64,000 nt of DNA from Micromonospora siamensis (GTDB lineage: Bacteria; Actinomycetota; Actinomycetes; Mycobacteriales; Micromonosporaceae): NCBI RefSeq assembly GCF_900090305.1, contig NZ_LT607751.1, positions 62,001-126,000 on the forward strand, in the 5' to 3' direction. Under the pieces are notes generated by a model, which saw only the letters and a program-made list of their open reading frames with translations, ran no database searches and had not been told where the DNA came from. Within the stretch, counting starts at the first letter, position 1; each line of letters begins with the position of its first letter. Positions 17,481-25,439 of this stretch are shown here, in pieces. The translations under genes and the position numbers were made by a program.

Positions 17481-18368
17481 TCAGCCGTTGAGGAAGCCGG
17501 AGATCCGTTCCCGCAGGTCGGCGCGTTCCGACCAGAGCACGCCGGGCCGGTCGTACACGTGCAGGGTGGCGTCCGGGAGCGCGGCGGCGAGCTCCTCGGC
17601 GACCGCCGCCGGGTGCAGGTCGTCCCCGGCGCAACCGATGACCAGCGCCGGGGCGGTGACCTTCGCCAGCACGGCGGTGTCGGTCAACGGCACCTGCTCG
17701 GCCAGCCCGGCCAGGCCGGGGGCGAGCCCGTCGCGGAGCAGCTGGTCGAGCCGCTGCCGCAGGTACGCCCAGCCGGCCGGGGTGTTGCGTACGGCGGGCG
17801 GCAGCTCGACCGAGACCACGTCGGCGAGCAGGGAGGCGTCCCCGCTTCCGACGGCGTCCAGCAGGTCGGTGATCCGCCGCCGGGCGACCTCGGTACGCGG
17901 TGCGGCGAGCGCGGCCGGCAGGAAGAACACCAGCTTGTCGAAGCGATCCGGGCTCTCGGCGAGCAGCCGGCACAGCGCGCCGGCGCCGAGGCTGGCGCCG
18001 AACGCCCGGGTGGCGCCGCCGAGGTCGGCGACGGTCCGCAGGTCCCGGGCCAGGTCCAGATAGCTCCACGGACCGGGCGGCGAGTCGGAGCGGCCGTGCC
18101 CACGGAACTGGAAGAAGACCTTGCGGCCGGCGACACCGCTGCCGAACGGGCGGGTGGTGGCGATGCCGTTGCCCAACCCGTGCGCGAACACCGTCACCGG
18201 GTCACCGGTGCCGGTGACCAGCCGCTCCAGTCGTACGCCGTGCGGGGTGGCGACCAGCTCGGTCTCCGGCTCGGGCAGTGCCGGCCGGCCGGTCCGCGGC
18301 CCACCCGGGCCCGGGCCCCAGGTGCGGGGCCCGCCGTCCGGCGGTGGGGGCCAGCGGAAACTCCTCAC
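17481..18368 (-). CDS. Alpha/beta fold hydrolase
   Basis: A 295-residue alpha/beta hydrolase. It has the oxyanion HG in FAHGLGNG, FRGHGRSD after strand 4, the nucleophile elbow GASLGAG (catalytic Ser) and a C-terminal acid in IGCAGDDLHP. An expected His near the C-terminus is not obvious, so activity is uncertain. The first 35 residues are Pro/Gly-rich and poorly conserved; a later start is possible. The start overlaps the 3' end of the DUF2516 gene by 4 nt, suggesting co-transcription. Confidence 0.75.
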   Translation of the reverse strand: MRSFRWPPPPDGGPRTWGPGPGGPRTGRPALPEPETELVATPHGVRLERLVTGTGDPVTVFAHGLGNGIATTRPFGSGVAGRKVFFQFRGHGRSDSPPGPWSYLDLARDLRTVADLGGATRAFGASLGAGALCRLLAESPDRFDKLVFFLPAALAAPRTEVARRRITDLLDAVGSGDASLLADVVSVELPPAVRNTPAGWAYLRQRLDQLLRDGLAPGLAGLAEQVPLTDTAVLAKVTAPALVIGCAGDDLHPAAVAEELAAALPDATLHVYDRPGVLWSERADLRERISGFLNG

Positions 18369-18679
18369 CAGAACCCTTTGCCGTCGTGCAGGTCGCGCAG
18401 CCCGACCCGGACGTCCAGCAGGTAGATCAGGCCGGCGGCGATGCCGACCAGCCCGAAGAGGCTGATCGGGCCGAAGCCGAGCAGGGTGAGCACCATGCAG
18501 ACCGCGAGGATGGCGATCCAGCCACCCTTGGGCAGGGTGCCGATCGCCGGGAAGGCGTCGGACCGCTGGGTGATGGCATGCACCAGCGCGACGCCCTGGA
18601 TGATCAGCGCGAACACGAGCAAGATCAGCTCGATCACGTAGCGGACGTCGAGGAAGAAGATCGGCGCGGCGTAGGCCAT
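18365..18679 (-). CDS. DUF2516 family membrane protein
   Basis: A 104-residue small membrane protein with three predicted helices (about residues 14-36, 52-72 and 74-92) and an aromatic C-terminus. It belongs to DUF2516, of unknown function. It follows the XRE regulator and the HbhA-like gene, the same order as M. tuberculosis Rv0474-Rv0476 (recalled). ATG 18679 has a TACCAT hexamer 7 nt upstream and lies after a terminator hairpin, so it probably has its own leaderless promoter. Confidence 0.85.
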   Translation of the reverse strand: MAYAAPIFFLDVRYVIELILLVFALIIQGVALVHAITQRSDAFPAIGTLPKGGWIAILAVCMVLTLLGFGPISLFGLVGIAAGLIYLLDVRVGLRDLHDGKGFW

Positions 18680-18692
18680 GCCGGCAATGGTA
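18680..18692 (-). promoter_or_regulatory. Leaderless promoter -10 of DUF2516 gene
   Basis: TACCAT at 18687-18692 (minus strand), 7 nt before the ATG and just downstream of the hairpin at 18695-18740. Confidence 0.45.
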
Positions 18693-18694
18693 TG

Positions 18695-18740
18695 CCGACG
18701 CCCCCGGAAACGTCCGACAGGACGCATCCGGGGGCGTCGG
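18695..18740 (-). terminator. Hairpin after HbhA-like gene
   Basis: CCGACGCCCCCGGA (18695-18708) pairs perfectly with TCCGGGGGCGTCGG (18727-18740) over 14 bp with an 18-nt loop. It starts 13 nt after the stop of the HbhA-like gene. Confidence 0.65.
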
Positions 18741-18753
18741 CGGTTGGTTCGGG

Positions 18754-19407
18754 TTACTCGGCGGCCGGGCGGGTCCGCTTGGTGGCCTTCGGCAGCTTCG
18801 CCGACGGGGTGGCCTTCGCCGCGGTCGACCGGGGCGCCCGCGGGCGGGTCGCCTTCGGCTTGGCCTCGACGATCTCGGCCACCTCGGTCGGGCTCGGCGC
18901 CTCGACGCTCGGGGCGGTGGCGGTCGCCGCCGGGGTCACGGCGGCGGGGGCCTCGGTCGCCTCGATGTCGGCGTTCACCGTGTCGGCGGCCTCCAGCACG
19001 CCGGCGCCGACGACCCGCTCGCCCCGGGCGACCAGCTCGGCGTACGCGGCCAGCGCCCGCTCCTGGGCGGCCTGCGCGCCGGCCAGGACGACGGCGGCGT
19101 TGCGGGTGGCGACGACGCGGAGCTTGTCCAGGTCGGTGGCCTCGCGGAGCTTGTCCAGGTCGGCGGCCGGGACGGCCTTCTCGCGCAGGCCGGTCGCGGT
19201 CTGGTTGGCGGTGCGCAGCGTCTCGGTGGCCTTCTGGCGCAGCTCGACGCCGGTCACGACGGCCTTGCCGCCGAGGTCGGCGACGACCTTGCCACCGAGG
19301 TCGGTGACCACGGCGGGGAGCTTGCGCAGCTGCTGCAGGGCGAGTTCGCCGGCGCCGGCGGCGGCGTAGAGCGGGGCCGGGATGCGGTTGGTCTTCGGCT
19401 GGGTCAT
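18754..19407 (-). CDS. HbhA-like heparin-binding hemagglutinin homologue
   Basis: A 217-residue protein with an N-terminal helical, coiled-coil-prone region (about residues 10-140). This contains a near-duplication (DLGGKVVADLGGKAV, and LDKLREATDLDKLRV). The C-terminal 70 residues are rich in Lys, Arg, Ala and Pro. This architecture and the XRE/DUF2516 neighbours match mycobacterial HbhA, a surface protein binding sulfated glycans through its Lys-rich tail. There is no signal peptide, as in HbhA. In a non-pathogen the role may instead be lipid-body or envelope association; that is inference. Confidence 0.7.
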   Translation of the reverse strand: MTQPKTNRIPAPLYAAAGAGELALQQLRKLPAVVTDLGGKVVADLGGKAVVTGVELRQKATETLRTANQTATGLREKAVPAADLDKLREATDLDKLRVVATRNAAVVLAGAQAAQERALAAYAELVARGERVVGAGVLEAADTVNADIEATEAPAAVTPAATATAPSVEAPSPTEVAEIVEAKPKATRPRAPRSTAAKATPSAKLPKATKRTRPAAE

Positions 19408-20012
19408 GACTGCTTCTCCTCCTCGGCCGCCGCGGCGGCCCTGGTGTCGGGGGTGCTGGTGGTGGGGGCCGGTGCCGGGCCCGCCTCGGTGACGGCGACC
19501 GACTCGAGTACGGCCTCGGTCGGTGTGCCGTCGGACGTGGTCGGACCGGTGGCGGCCGGGGTGACGGTGGCCGCCGCGGTGCTCGGCTCCGCCGGCGCGC
19601 TCGGCGCCGGCGTGCCGTCGGTGGTGGTGGCGCCGGTGGCCTGGTCCGCCGCGGCGGTCGCCTCGGCGAGGCGCGCGTTCTCCCGGCGGAAGGTCTCGTA
19701 GATCTGGGTGAGCGACTGCTTCTGCGCCATCGTCAGGTCGGGGTCGACGGCGATCGCCGCGAGCACCCCCTGGCCCTCCTTGTCGTCCAGCAGTCCGGCG
19801 CGCAGGTACATCGCCGGGGTGGAGACCCGCAGGGCGCTGGCCAGCTGCTGGAGCACCTCGGCGCTCGGCTTGCGCAGGCCGCGCTCGATCTGGCTCAGGT
19901 AGGGGTTGCTGACACCTGCCTGCTCGGCGAGCTGGCGCAGCGAGATCTTCGCGTTGCGCCGCAGGTCACGAATGAACCCGCCGACGTCGGGAAGGTCCTT
20001 GGGAGTGGCCAT
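19404..20012 (-). CDS. XRE-family transcriptional regulator
   Basis: A 202-residue regulator. The helix-turn-helix is at about residues 10-65 (SLRQLAEQAGVSNPYLSQIERG), followed by a short sensor segment and a low-complexity Ala/Thr/Pro tail of about 80 residues. It overlaps the HbhA-like gene by 4 nt (ATGA), so the two are translationally coupled. A palindromic site covers its leaderless promoter, which points to autoregulation. Orthologous in position to M. tuberculosis Rv0474. Confidence 0.88.
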   Translation of the reverse strand: MATPKDLPDVGGFIRDLRRNAKISLRQLAEQAGVSNPYLSQIERGLRKPSAEVLQQLASALRVSTPAMYLRAGLLDDKEGQGVLAAIAVDPDLTMAQKQSLTQIYETFRRENARLAEATAAADQATGATTTDGTPAPSAPAEPSTAAATVTPAATGPTTSDGTPTEAVLESVAVTEAGPAPAPTTSTPDTRAAAAAEEEKQS

Positions 20013-20070
20013 ACCCCGACGCTAACTCCCTCTGCTAGCTCCTGCAAGCAGATCGCTAGCCGGAGTTAGC
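20013..20070 (-). promoter_or_regulatory. XRE promoter with palindromic operator
   Basis: GCTAACTCC (20021-20029) and GGAGTTAGC (20062-20070) are perfect inverted copies, with inner TGCTAGC (20033-20039) and CGCTAGC (20054-20060). The -10 TAGCGT (20019-20024, minus strand) lies 6 nt before the ATG and overlaps the proximal arm, so bound regulator would block transcription. Confidence 0.65.
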
Positions 20071-20110
20071 AAGGTCTCAGATCACCGTTGCGTACCTGCC
20101 GTCCCGTCCG

Positions 20111-20122
20111 TACCGTCGCGCC
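20111..20122 (+). promoter_or_regulatory. Leaderless promoter -10
   Basis: TACCGT at 20111-20116, 6 nt before the GTG of the alpha/beta hydrolase. Confidence 0.45.
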
Positions 20123-20920
20123 GTGACCATGATCGAGGTGAACGGCGCCCAGCTCGCGTACGACGAGGCCGGCAGTGGCAACCCGGTGGTGCTGGTGCAC
20201 GCCGGCATCGCCGACCGCCGGATGTGGCGGGGCCAGGTGGACGCGCTGGCCGCCCGGCACCGGGTGATCGCGGTGGACCTGCGCGGGTACGGCGACTCCG
20301 AACTTCCCCCCGCCCCGTTCGCCCACCACGACGACCTGGTCGGCCTGCTGGACGCGCTGGGCATCGACCGCGCCGCCCTGGTCGGCTGCTCGTTCGGCGG
20401 CCGGGTGGCGGTGGACACCGCGCTGGCCTACCCGGAGCGGGTCTCCGCTCTGGCCCTGTTCGGGGCGCCGGTCTCCGGCAACGAGTGGTCCGAGGAGACC
20501 GAGCAGCTCTGGGAGGAACTGGTCGGCGACGTCGACCCGGAGGACTTCGCCGCCACCGCCGCCGGCGAGGTGCGGTTCTGGGTGGTCGGCCCCACCCGGA
20601 AGCCGGCCGACGTCGACCCGGAGCTGATCCGCTTCGCCGAGGAGATGGACCGCCGGGCCCTCGCCGCCGAGCAGGCGCTCAGCGCCGTCGAGGTCGGCGA
20701 ACTCGACCCGCCGGCCGTCGACCGGCTCGCCGAGCTGGCGATGCCGGTGCTGGTCGGTGCCGGCGCCGACGACCTGGCCGACATCCGCCGGCTGGCCGAC
20801 CGGATCGCCGCCGAGGCCCCGCGGGGCGTACGGCTGCCGGACGTCCCGGACGCCGGGCACCTGCTCCCCCTGGAACGCCCCGAACCGGTGAACGCCGCCC
20901 TGCTCGACTTCCTGCCCTGA
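20123..20920 (+). CDS. Alpha/beta fold hydrolase
   Basis: A 265-residue hydrolase with a complete-looking triad: the nucleophile in GCSFGG (Ser95 region), Asp in VGAGADDL and His in DAGHLLPLE. It also has the oxyanion segment VLVHAGIADRRMW and the strand-4 motif VDLRGYGDS. It resembles small esterase or epoxide-hydrolase-like proteins; the substrate is unknown. GTG 20123 has TACCGT 6 nt upstream and no Shine-Dalgarno. It is convergent with the asparaginase gene, with only 3 nt between the stop codons. Confidence 0.85.
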   Translation: MTMIEVNGAQLAYDEAGSGNPVVLVHAGIADRRMWRGQVDALAARHRVIAVDLRGYGDSELPPAPFAHHDDLVGLLDALGIDRAALVGCSFGGRVAVDTALAYPERVSALALFGAPVSGNEWSEETEQLWEELVGDVDPEDFAATAAGEVRFWVVGPTRKPADVDPELIRFAEEMDRRALAAEQALSAVEVGELDPPAVDRLAELAMPVLVGAGADDLADIRRLADRIAAEAPRGVRLPDVPDAGHLLPLERPEPVNAALLDFLP

Positions 20921-20923
20921 CGG

Positions 20924-21883
20924 TCACCAGAGGGAGCGGACGGCTCCCACCGGAACACCGCCGCCGAGCAGCGGGATCTCGGCGTACTCGGTGAGCACCG
21001 GGGCGTCGACGCCGAGCCGGCGCAGCGCCGCGACCAGCACGGGCATCCGGGCGCGGGACGCGCCGTCGTCGATCTTGAGCGCGACCGCCCCGACGCCCGG
21101 CAGGGCCACCGCGATCACACCCTCCGCGCCGACCTTCGCCAGCAGGCCGGGCACGCCGCGCATCACCCGGGTGTCCTCGGCCTGGGTGCCCCCGACGATC
21201 TCCGGGTACGCCCGCATGGCGTCGGCCACGGTCCGCCCCTCGGTGCCCGGCTCGGCGGAGACCAGCCGCAGGAACGCCCGGGCCAGGCCGGTCAGCGACA
21301 CGGCGAGCACCGGCGCGCCGCAGCCGTCCACCCCGACCGCCGCGGCCCGCTCGCCGGTGAACTCCTCGACCGCGGCGGTCAGCCGCTGCTGCAGCGGGTG
21401 CCCGGGCCGCCAGTAGCCGTCCAGCGGCCAGCCGTTCGCCAGGCAGGTGAGCAGCATCCCGGTGTGCTTGCCGGAGCAGTTCATCTGGATCCGGGTCGGG
21501 CCGCCGCCGGCCCGCAGCACCGCCTCCCGGGCCAGCTCCCCCACCGGCAGCTCGGGCGGGCAGTGCAGCGCCGACGGGTCCAGGCCGGCGGAGCGCAGCA
21601 GGGCGGCGACCCGTTCCAGATGGAACTCCTCGCCGGCGTGGCTGGCCGAGATCAGCGCGACGTCGGCCGGTTCGGTCAGCGACAGGCCGGCACGGAGCAT
21701 CCCCACGGCCTGCATCGGCTTGTTGGACGAGCGCGGGAAGACCGGGGACGCGACGTCACCGGCGGTGGCCACCGGTGCGCCACCGGCGTCCAACACCACC
21801 ACCGAGCCGCGGTGGAAGCCTTCCACGAAGCCGGACCGGACCACCTCGGCGAGCGGCACGCCGCCCTCGTACGTCTTTCCCAC
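20924..21883 (-). CDS. Asparaginase (thermolabile, rhizobial AnsA-like type)
   Basis: A 319-residue protein of the L-asparaginase II family found in actinobacteria and rhizobia. This family is unrelated to the E. coli-type enzymes and is expected to deaminate L-asparagine to aspartate and ammonia. Diagnostic segments are SNKPMQAVGMLRAG, a Ser-x-x-His block in ISASHAGEEFH, the Cys-rich MNCSGKHTGMLL, and GVDGCGAPV. GTG 21883 is chosen because it directly precedes the first conserved strand and follows TACCTT by 7 nt. It is downstream of and co-oriented with the BKACE gene. Confidence 0.85.
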   Translation of the reverse strand: MGKTYEGGVPLAEVVRSGFVEGFHRGSVVVLDAGGAPVATAGDVASPVFPRSSNKPMQAVGMLRAGLSLTEPADVALISASHAGEEFHLERVAALLRSAGLDPSALHCPPELPVGELAREAVLRAGGGPTRIQMNCSGKHTGMLLTCLANGWPLDGYWRPGHPLQQRLTAAVEEFTGERAAAVGVDGCGAPVLAVSLTGLARAFLRLVSAEPGTEGRTVADAMRAYPEIVGGTQAEDTRVMRGVPGLLAKVGAEGVIAVALPGVGAVALKIDDGASRARMPVLVAALRRLGVDAPVLTEYAEIPLLGGGVPVGAVRSLW

Positions 21884-21896
21884 GAGGTGGAAGGTA
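21884..21896 (-). promoter_or_regulatory. Leaderless promoter -10 of asparaginase gene
   Basis: TACCTT (minus strand, 21891-21896), 7 nt before GTG 21883. Confidence 0.4.
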
Positions 21897-21978
21897 CCGA
21901 GGACGCCGACGGGCCCGGCACCGGGGTGACCAGCGGCGGGGGCCGGCACCGTACAGGGGCGCCGGCCGGGGGTGCGGC

Positions 21979-22806
21979 TTACAGGCCGAGCAGCGTACGG
22001 GCCTCGGCGGTGGTCAGCGGCGGACGCTGGGCGAGCTGGGCGAAGCCGACCGCGCGGGCGACCAGCTGCATGTTGGACTCCACCGGCCGGCCCTTGGCGT
22101 AGGTGACCGTGTCCTCCATGCCGACCCGCAGGTGACCGCCGGCCGACAGCGACGCCAGCATCACCGGGATGGTGCTGCGGCCGATGCCGGTGGCCGAGAA
22201 GGTGGTGCCCTCGGGCAGGTCGCGCAGCATCTGCTCGGCGGCGACCAGGGTCGCCGTGGTGCCCGGCATGCCGCCCGGCACGCCCATCACGAAGTCCACG
22301 TGCACGTGCCCGCCGTGCGGCAGGCCGTACTTGCCGAGCAGGCGCTGGAGCGCGGTGAGGTGGCCGAGTTCGAAGATCTCGTACTCGGGGACGACGCCTT
22401 TCTCCTGCATCCGGGTGTGCAGGTCGACGATGAACTCCCAGCGGTTGAGGAAGACGTCGTCGCCGAAGTTGACGGTGCCCATGGTGCAGGACGCCATGTC
22501 GGGGCCGGCGTCGAGCACCGCCAGCCGGGCGGACTCCGGGTCGGTGACCGCGCCACCGGAGGAGAGCTGGACGATCAGGTCGGTGCTCTCCCGCAGGGCG
22601 GTCACGGTCTCCCGCAGGCGCCCCTGGTCGAGGGTCGGCTTCGCCTCGTCGTCGCGGATGTGCACGTGGATCACGGCGGCGCCGAGCGCCTCGCACTCCT
22701 TGGCGGTGAGCACCAGCTCGTCGAGGGTGACCGGCAGCGCCGGAACCTCGGCCTTGGCCGACTCCGCACCGGTGGGGGCAACCGTGATCAACGTCCCTGT
22801 CGTCAT
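21979..22806 (-). CDS. BKACE family beta-keto acid cleavage enzyme
   Basis: A 275-residue TIM-barrel enzyme of the 3-keto-5-aminohexanoate cleavage family (formerly DUF849), which condenses a beta-keto acid with acetyl-CoA using a divalent metal. Metal-ligand motifs are visible: HVHIRDD near residue 47 and HVHVDF near residue 170, plus the GGMPGT loop and late SVGMED-like GHLRVGMEDT. The physiological substrate cannot be read from sequence; a lysine-fermentation role is unlikely without partner genes. The start is ATG 22806, leaderless. Confidence 0.88.
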   Translation of the reverse strand: MTTGTLITVAPTGAESAKAEVPALPVTLDELVLTAKECEALGAAVIHVHIRDDEAKPTLDQGRLRETVTALRESTDLIVQLSSGGAVTDPESARLAVLDAGPDMASCTMGTVNFGDDVFLNRWEFIVDLHTRMQEKGVVPEYEIFELGHLTALQRLLGKYGLPHGGHVHVDFVMGVPGGMPGTTATLVAAEQMLRDLPEGTTFSATGIGRSTIPVMLASLSAGGHLRVGMEDTVTYAKGRPVESNMQLVARAVGFAQLAQRPPLTTAEARTLLGL

Positions 22807-22818
22807 GTCGGGATCCTA
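22807..22818 (-). promoter_or_regulatory. Leaderless promoter -10 of BKACE gene
   Basis: TAGGAT (minus strand, 22813-22818), 6 nt before ATG 22806. Confidence 0.45.
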
Positions 22819-22932
22819 GCCGTCCGACCCACCGCAGGTCGACGGCCGACGGCGGGCCAGACGGGAAGAATCACGCGCCAGTCGCCGCGCGGACGGAAGA
22901 ATTCCGGTAGCGGCGGCACCCGCACGGCACCC

Positions 22933-24045
22933 TTACTCCGGGTCGATGGCCGCGGCGCTCTCGCCCACCAGCAGGTGGGCGTCGTCGGCCACGTTGCGCT
23001 TCACCACCGCCAGCGCGATCTGGCCCAGCTCGTGATGGTGCACGGCCGACCCCACGAAACCCACCGCCCGGCCGTCGAGGGTCACCGGCGTGCCGGCGGC
23101 CGGCGGCTGGTCGGTGGTCACCCCGTCCAGGTGCAGGAGTACGAGCCGACGGGGCGGCCGGCCCATGTTGTGCACCCGGGCCACCGTCTCCTGGCCCCGG
23201 TAGCAGCCCTTGTCCAGGTGCACGGCCGGGGCGATCAGGTCCACCTCGGCGGGGATGGTCCGGTGGTCGGTGTCCACCCCGACCCGGGCCCGGCGGGCGG
23301 CCACCCGCACCGCCTCGTACGCCCACAGCCCGGCCACCGGCACCCCGGCGCCCCGCAGCCGCTCCACCACCTCGGCCATCGTCTCCCGGGGGACCAGCAG
23401 GTCCACCCCGAGCCCTACCCGGCGGGCCCAGCCACCGGCGGGCAACTGCCGGACGTCGTAAAGGACGGTGGGACGGGCCGGCAGCTCGCCGGCGCGGAAC
23501 TTCGGACCCGGCACGGCGACCACGTCCGGGGCGGCCAGGTCGGCGACGCCGAGCGTCCCGGCGGCGGCCGCCGCCTCCGGCCCGACCAGCGACAGCAGCG
23601 CGTGCTCGGCGGTGGCGTCGCGCGGCTCCACCTTGCTGAAGAACCGCATCCGCTCCAGGTACGCCAGCAGCCCGGCGGTCGCCTGCGGCTCGGTGTCCAG
23701 CCAGGTGGTCGTGCCGTCCTCGGCGACCATGGCGTGCTGCTCGACGTGCCCGTGCGGGGAGAGCACCAGCAGTTCGGTGCCCTGGCCGGCGTGCAGCGTG
23801 GCGAGGTGCTGGCTGGTCAGGGTGTGCAGCCAGCCGATCCGCTCCTCGCCGGGGACGGCGATGACACCCCGGTGCGAGCGGTCGACCAGGCCGACGCCGG
23901 TGCTCAGGGTGCGCTGTTCCCGCATCGGGTCGCCGTAGTGGGCGGCCACCGACCGCACCCCGGCGGCGCGGTGCGCCGGCTCGGGCTGGTCCCGGGTCTG
24001 GTCGTCGACGGCCTCGGTGGCCACCGCGCCCGCGATGTCGATCAT
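22933..24045 (-). CDS. Folate-binding YgfZ/GcvT-like protein
   Basis: A 370-residue protein with the GcvT aminomethyltransferase fold. It carries the YgfZ signature KGCYRGQETVAR with its conserved Cys (about residues 280-291). YgfZ-type proteins use folate to help assemble or repair particular Fe-S clusters. ATG 24045 overlaps the upstream Fur-family stop by 4 nt, so the gene is co-transcribed with the metal regulator. The longer frame upstream is the antisense or wrong frame of that gene. Confidence 0.88.
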   Translation of the reverse strand: MIDIAGAVATEAVDDQTRDQPEPAHRAAGVRSVAAHYGDPMREQRTLSTGVGLVDRSHRGVIAVPGEERIGWLHTLTSQHLATLHAGQGTELLVLSPHGHVEQHAMVAEDGTTTWLDTEPQATAGLLAYLERMRFFSKVEPRDATAEHALLSLVGPEAAAAAGTLGVADLAAPDVVAVPGPKFRAGELPARPTVLYDVRQLPAGGWARRVGLGVDLLVPRETMAEVVERLRGAGVPVAGLWAYEAVRVAARRARVGVDTDHRTIPAEVDLIAPAVHLDKGCYRGQETVARVHNMGRPPRRLVLLHLDGVTTDQPPAAGTPVTLDGRAVGFVGSAVHHHELGQIALAVVKRNVADDAHLLVGESAAAIDPE

Positions 24046-24470
24046 TTGGCTTCCCCGTCCTCGCACTTGCCGCAGACGCCGAAGAGCGCCACGTGCCCGA
24101 TGTCCACCCGGAACCCGCGCTGGGCCGCCAACTGGTCGGCGAGCGGACCGAGCAGCTCCCGGTCGATCTCGTCGATCGCGCCGCACTCCCGGCAGACCAG
24201 GTGCACGTGCTGGTGATCACCGGCCGCGTGGTAGGTCGGCGACCCGTGCGACAGGTGGGTGTGGGTCACCAGGCCGAGCCGTTCCAGCAGCTCCAGGGTC
24301 CGGTAGATGGTGGTGATGTTCACCCCGGCGGCGACCTCACGGACCGCCGTGTGGACCTGCTCCGGGGTGGCGTGCCCGAGGTCCAGCACCGCCTGGAGGA
24401 TCAGCTGACGCTGCGCCGTCAGCCGCAGCCCACGGGCGCGGAGCATTTCCGCGAGGGAGGATTCGGACAC
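24042..24470 (-). CDS. nur: Fur-family metalloregulator, probably nickel-responsive Nur
   Basis: A 142-residue Fur-family repressor. The winged helix covers about residues 10-85 (RLTAQRQLILQAV, GVNITTIYRTLELLERLGLV). The dimerisation domain has the metal-site His cluster HQHVHLVCREC and a second Cys pair GVCGKC, a structural Zn(Cys4) site. From recalled sequence and position in the S. coelicolor syntenic region it resembles Nur, which represses nickel uptake and sodF. Fur, Zur or PerR specificity cannot be excluded by eye. The GTG start is preceded by a consensus-like -10, leaderless. Confidence 0.82.
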   Translation of the reverse strand: MSESSLAEMLRARGLRLTAQRQLILQAVLDLGHATPEQVHTAVREVAAGVNITTIYRTLELLERLGLVTHTHLSHGSPTYHAAGDHQHVHLVCRECGAIDEIDRELLGPLADQLAAQRGFRVDIGHVALFGVCGKCEDGEAK

Positions 24471-24482
24471 CGTCCGATCATA
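24471..24482 (-). promoter_or_regulatory. Leaderless promoter -10 of the Fur-family gene
   Basis: TATGAT (minus strand, 24477-24482) is a near-perfect -10 box ending 6 nt before GTG 24470; no ribosome-binding site fits between. Confidence 0.6.
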
Positions 24483-24538
24483 GTTCGGCCGCCCGCCGGA
24501 CCTGAGGGTCGCGCCGCCCGCCGCTACGCTCGGCGGTC

Positions 24539-25390
24539 ATGACGGCATCGAGAATCGCCGTGCTCGGGCAGGGCGTCGTTCCGGCCGGCACGACGGTGCT
24601 GCGCGGCGACGACCTGGGCGTGCTGCGCGGCGACGGGCTCTTCGAGACCATGCACCTGCGCGGGGGGCGGCCCTGGCTGCGCGACGAGCACCTGGCCCGG
24701 CTGCGCCGGGGCGCGGCGGCGGTGGAGTTGCCGCTGCCCGCCGACGAGGCACTGGTGGAGCTGCTGGAGACCGTCGCCGACGGGTGGCCGGCGGAGGTGG
24801 AGGGCGCGCTGCGGCTGGTCTGCACCCGGGGGCCGGAGGGCGGCGGCCTGCCCACCGTGTACGCGACCCTCAACGAGGTGGCGTCGTCGTCCCGCCGGGC
24901 CCGCCGCGACGGGGTGACCGTGGCCACCCTCCCGCTGGGGGTGCCCGCCGCCACCCGGCCGGAGCTGGACTGGCTCCCCGCCGGGATCAAGTCCACCTCG
25001 TACGGGGCGAGCACGGCGGCCCGCCGCTGGGCGACCCGGCACGGGGTGGACGACGTGCTCTGGGTCTCCAGCGACGGGTACGTGCTGGAGGGGCCGAGCG
25101 CCAACGTGGTGTGGCTGGCCGGCGACACCCTCTGCGGCGTGCCGGCCGCCACCACCGGCATCCTGCCCGGCACCACCGCCGCCTGGCTGCTGACCCACGC
25201 CGCCGCCGAGGCCGGCTGGGCGGCGGCCGAACGGCTCGCCACCCCGGCGGAGCTGCTCGCCGCGGACGGGCTCTGGTTCACCTCGTCCGTCCGCGGCCTG
25301 ACCGAGTTCCGCTCCCTGGACGGCAATCCGGTCCCCCGGTCACCGCACACGGCCACCCTCCAGGCCCTGCTCGGCTTCCCCCTCCCCTGA
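24539..25390 (+). CDS. pabC: Aminotransferase class IV, probable aminodeoxychorismate lyase
   Basis: A 283-residue PLP enzyme of fold type IV. The PLP lysine is in the segment GIKSTSYGA; the family signatures GDGLFETM and LEGPSANVVWL are present. PabC-type members release pyruvate from 4-amino-4-deoxychorismate to give p-aminobenzoate for folate. The gene lies next to the Fur-family gene and the nitrobindin-like gene, as Rv0812 lies next to Rv0813c. A D-amino-acid or branched-chain aminotransferase role is possible. TACGCT at 24525-24530 precedes the ATG by 8 nt. Confidence 0.8.
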   Translation: MTASRIAVLGQGVVPAGTTVLRGDDLGVLRGDGLFETMHLRGGRPWLRDEHLARLRRGAAAVELPLPADEALVELLETVADGWPAEVEGALRLVCTRGPEGGGLPTVYATLNEVASSSRRARRDGVTVATLPLGVPAATRPELDWLPAGIKSTSYGASTAARRWATRHGVDDVLWVSSDGYVLEGPSANVVWLAGDTLCGVPAATTGILPGTTAAWLLTHAAAEAGWAAAERLATPAELLAADGLWFTSSVRGLTEFRSLDGNPVPRSPHTATLQALLGFPLP

Positions 25391-25439
25391 CCGGGCACGG
25401 GTCGGCCACGCCGGCCCGGAGGCTGACCGGGCACGGGTC
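25387..25439. repeat. 17-bp direct repeat spanning two convergent stop codons
   Basis: CTGACCGGGCACGGGTC occurs at 25387-25403 and again at 25423-25439. The first copy contains the stop codon of pabC; the second runs into the stop of the nitrobindin-like gene. Probably a local duplication between convergent genes. Confidence 0.6.
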
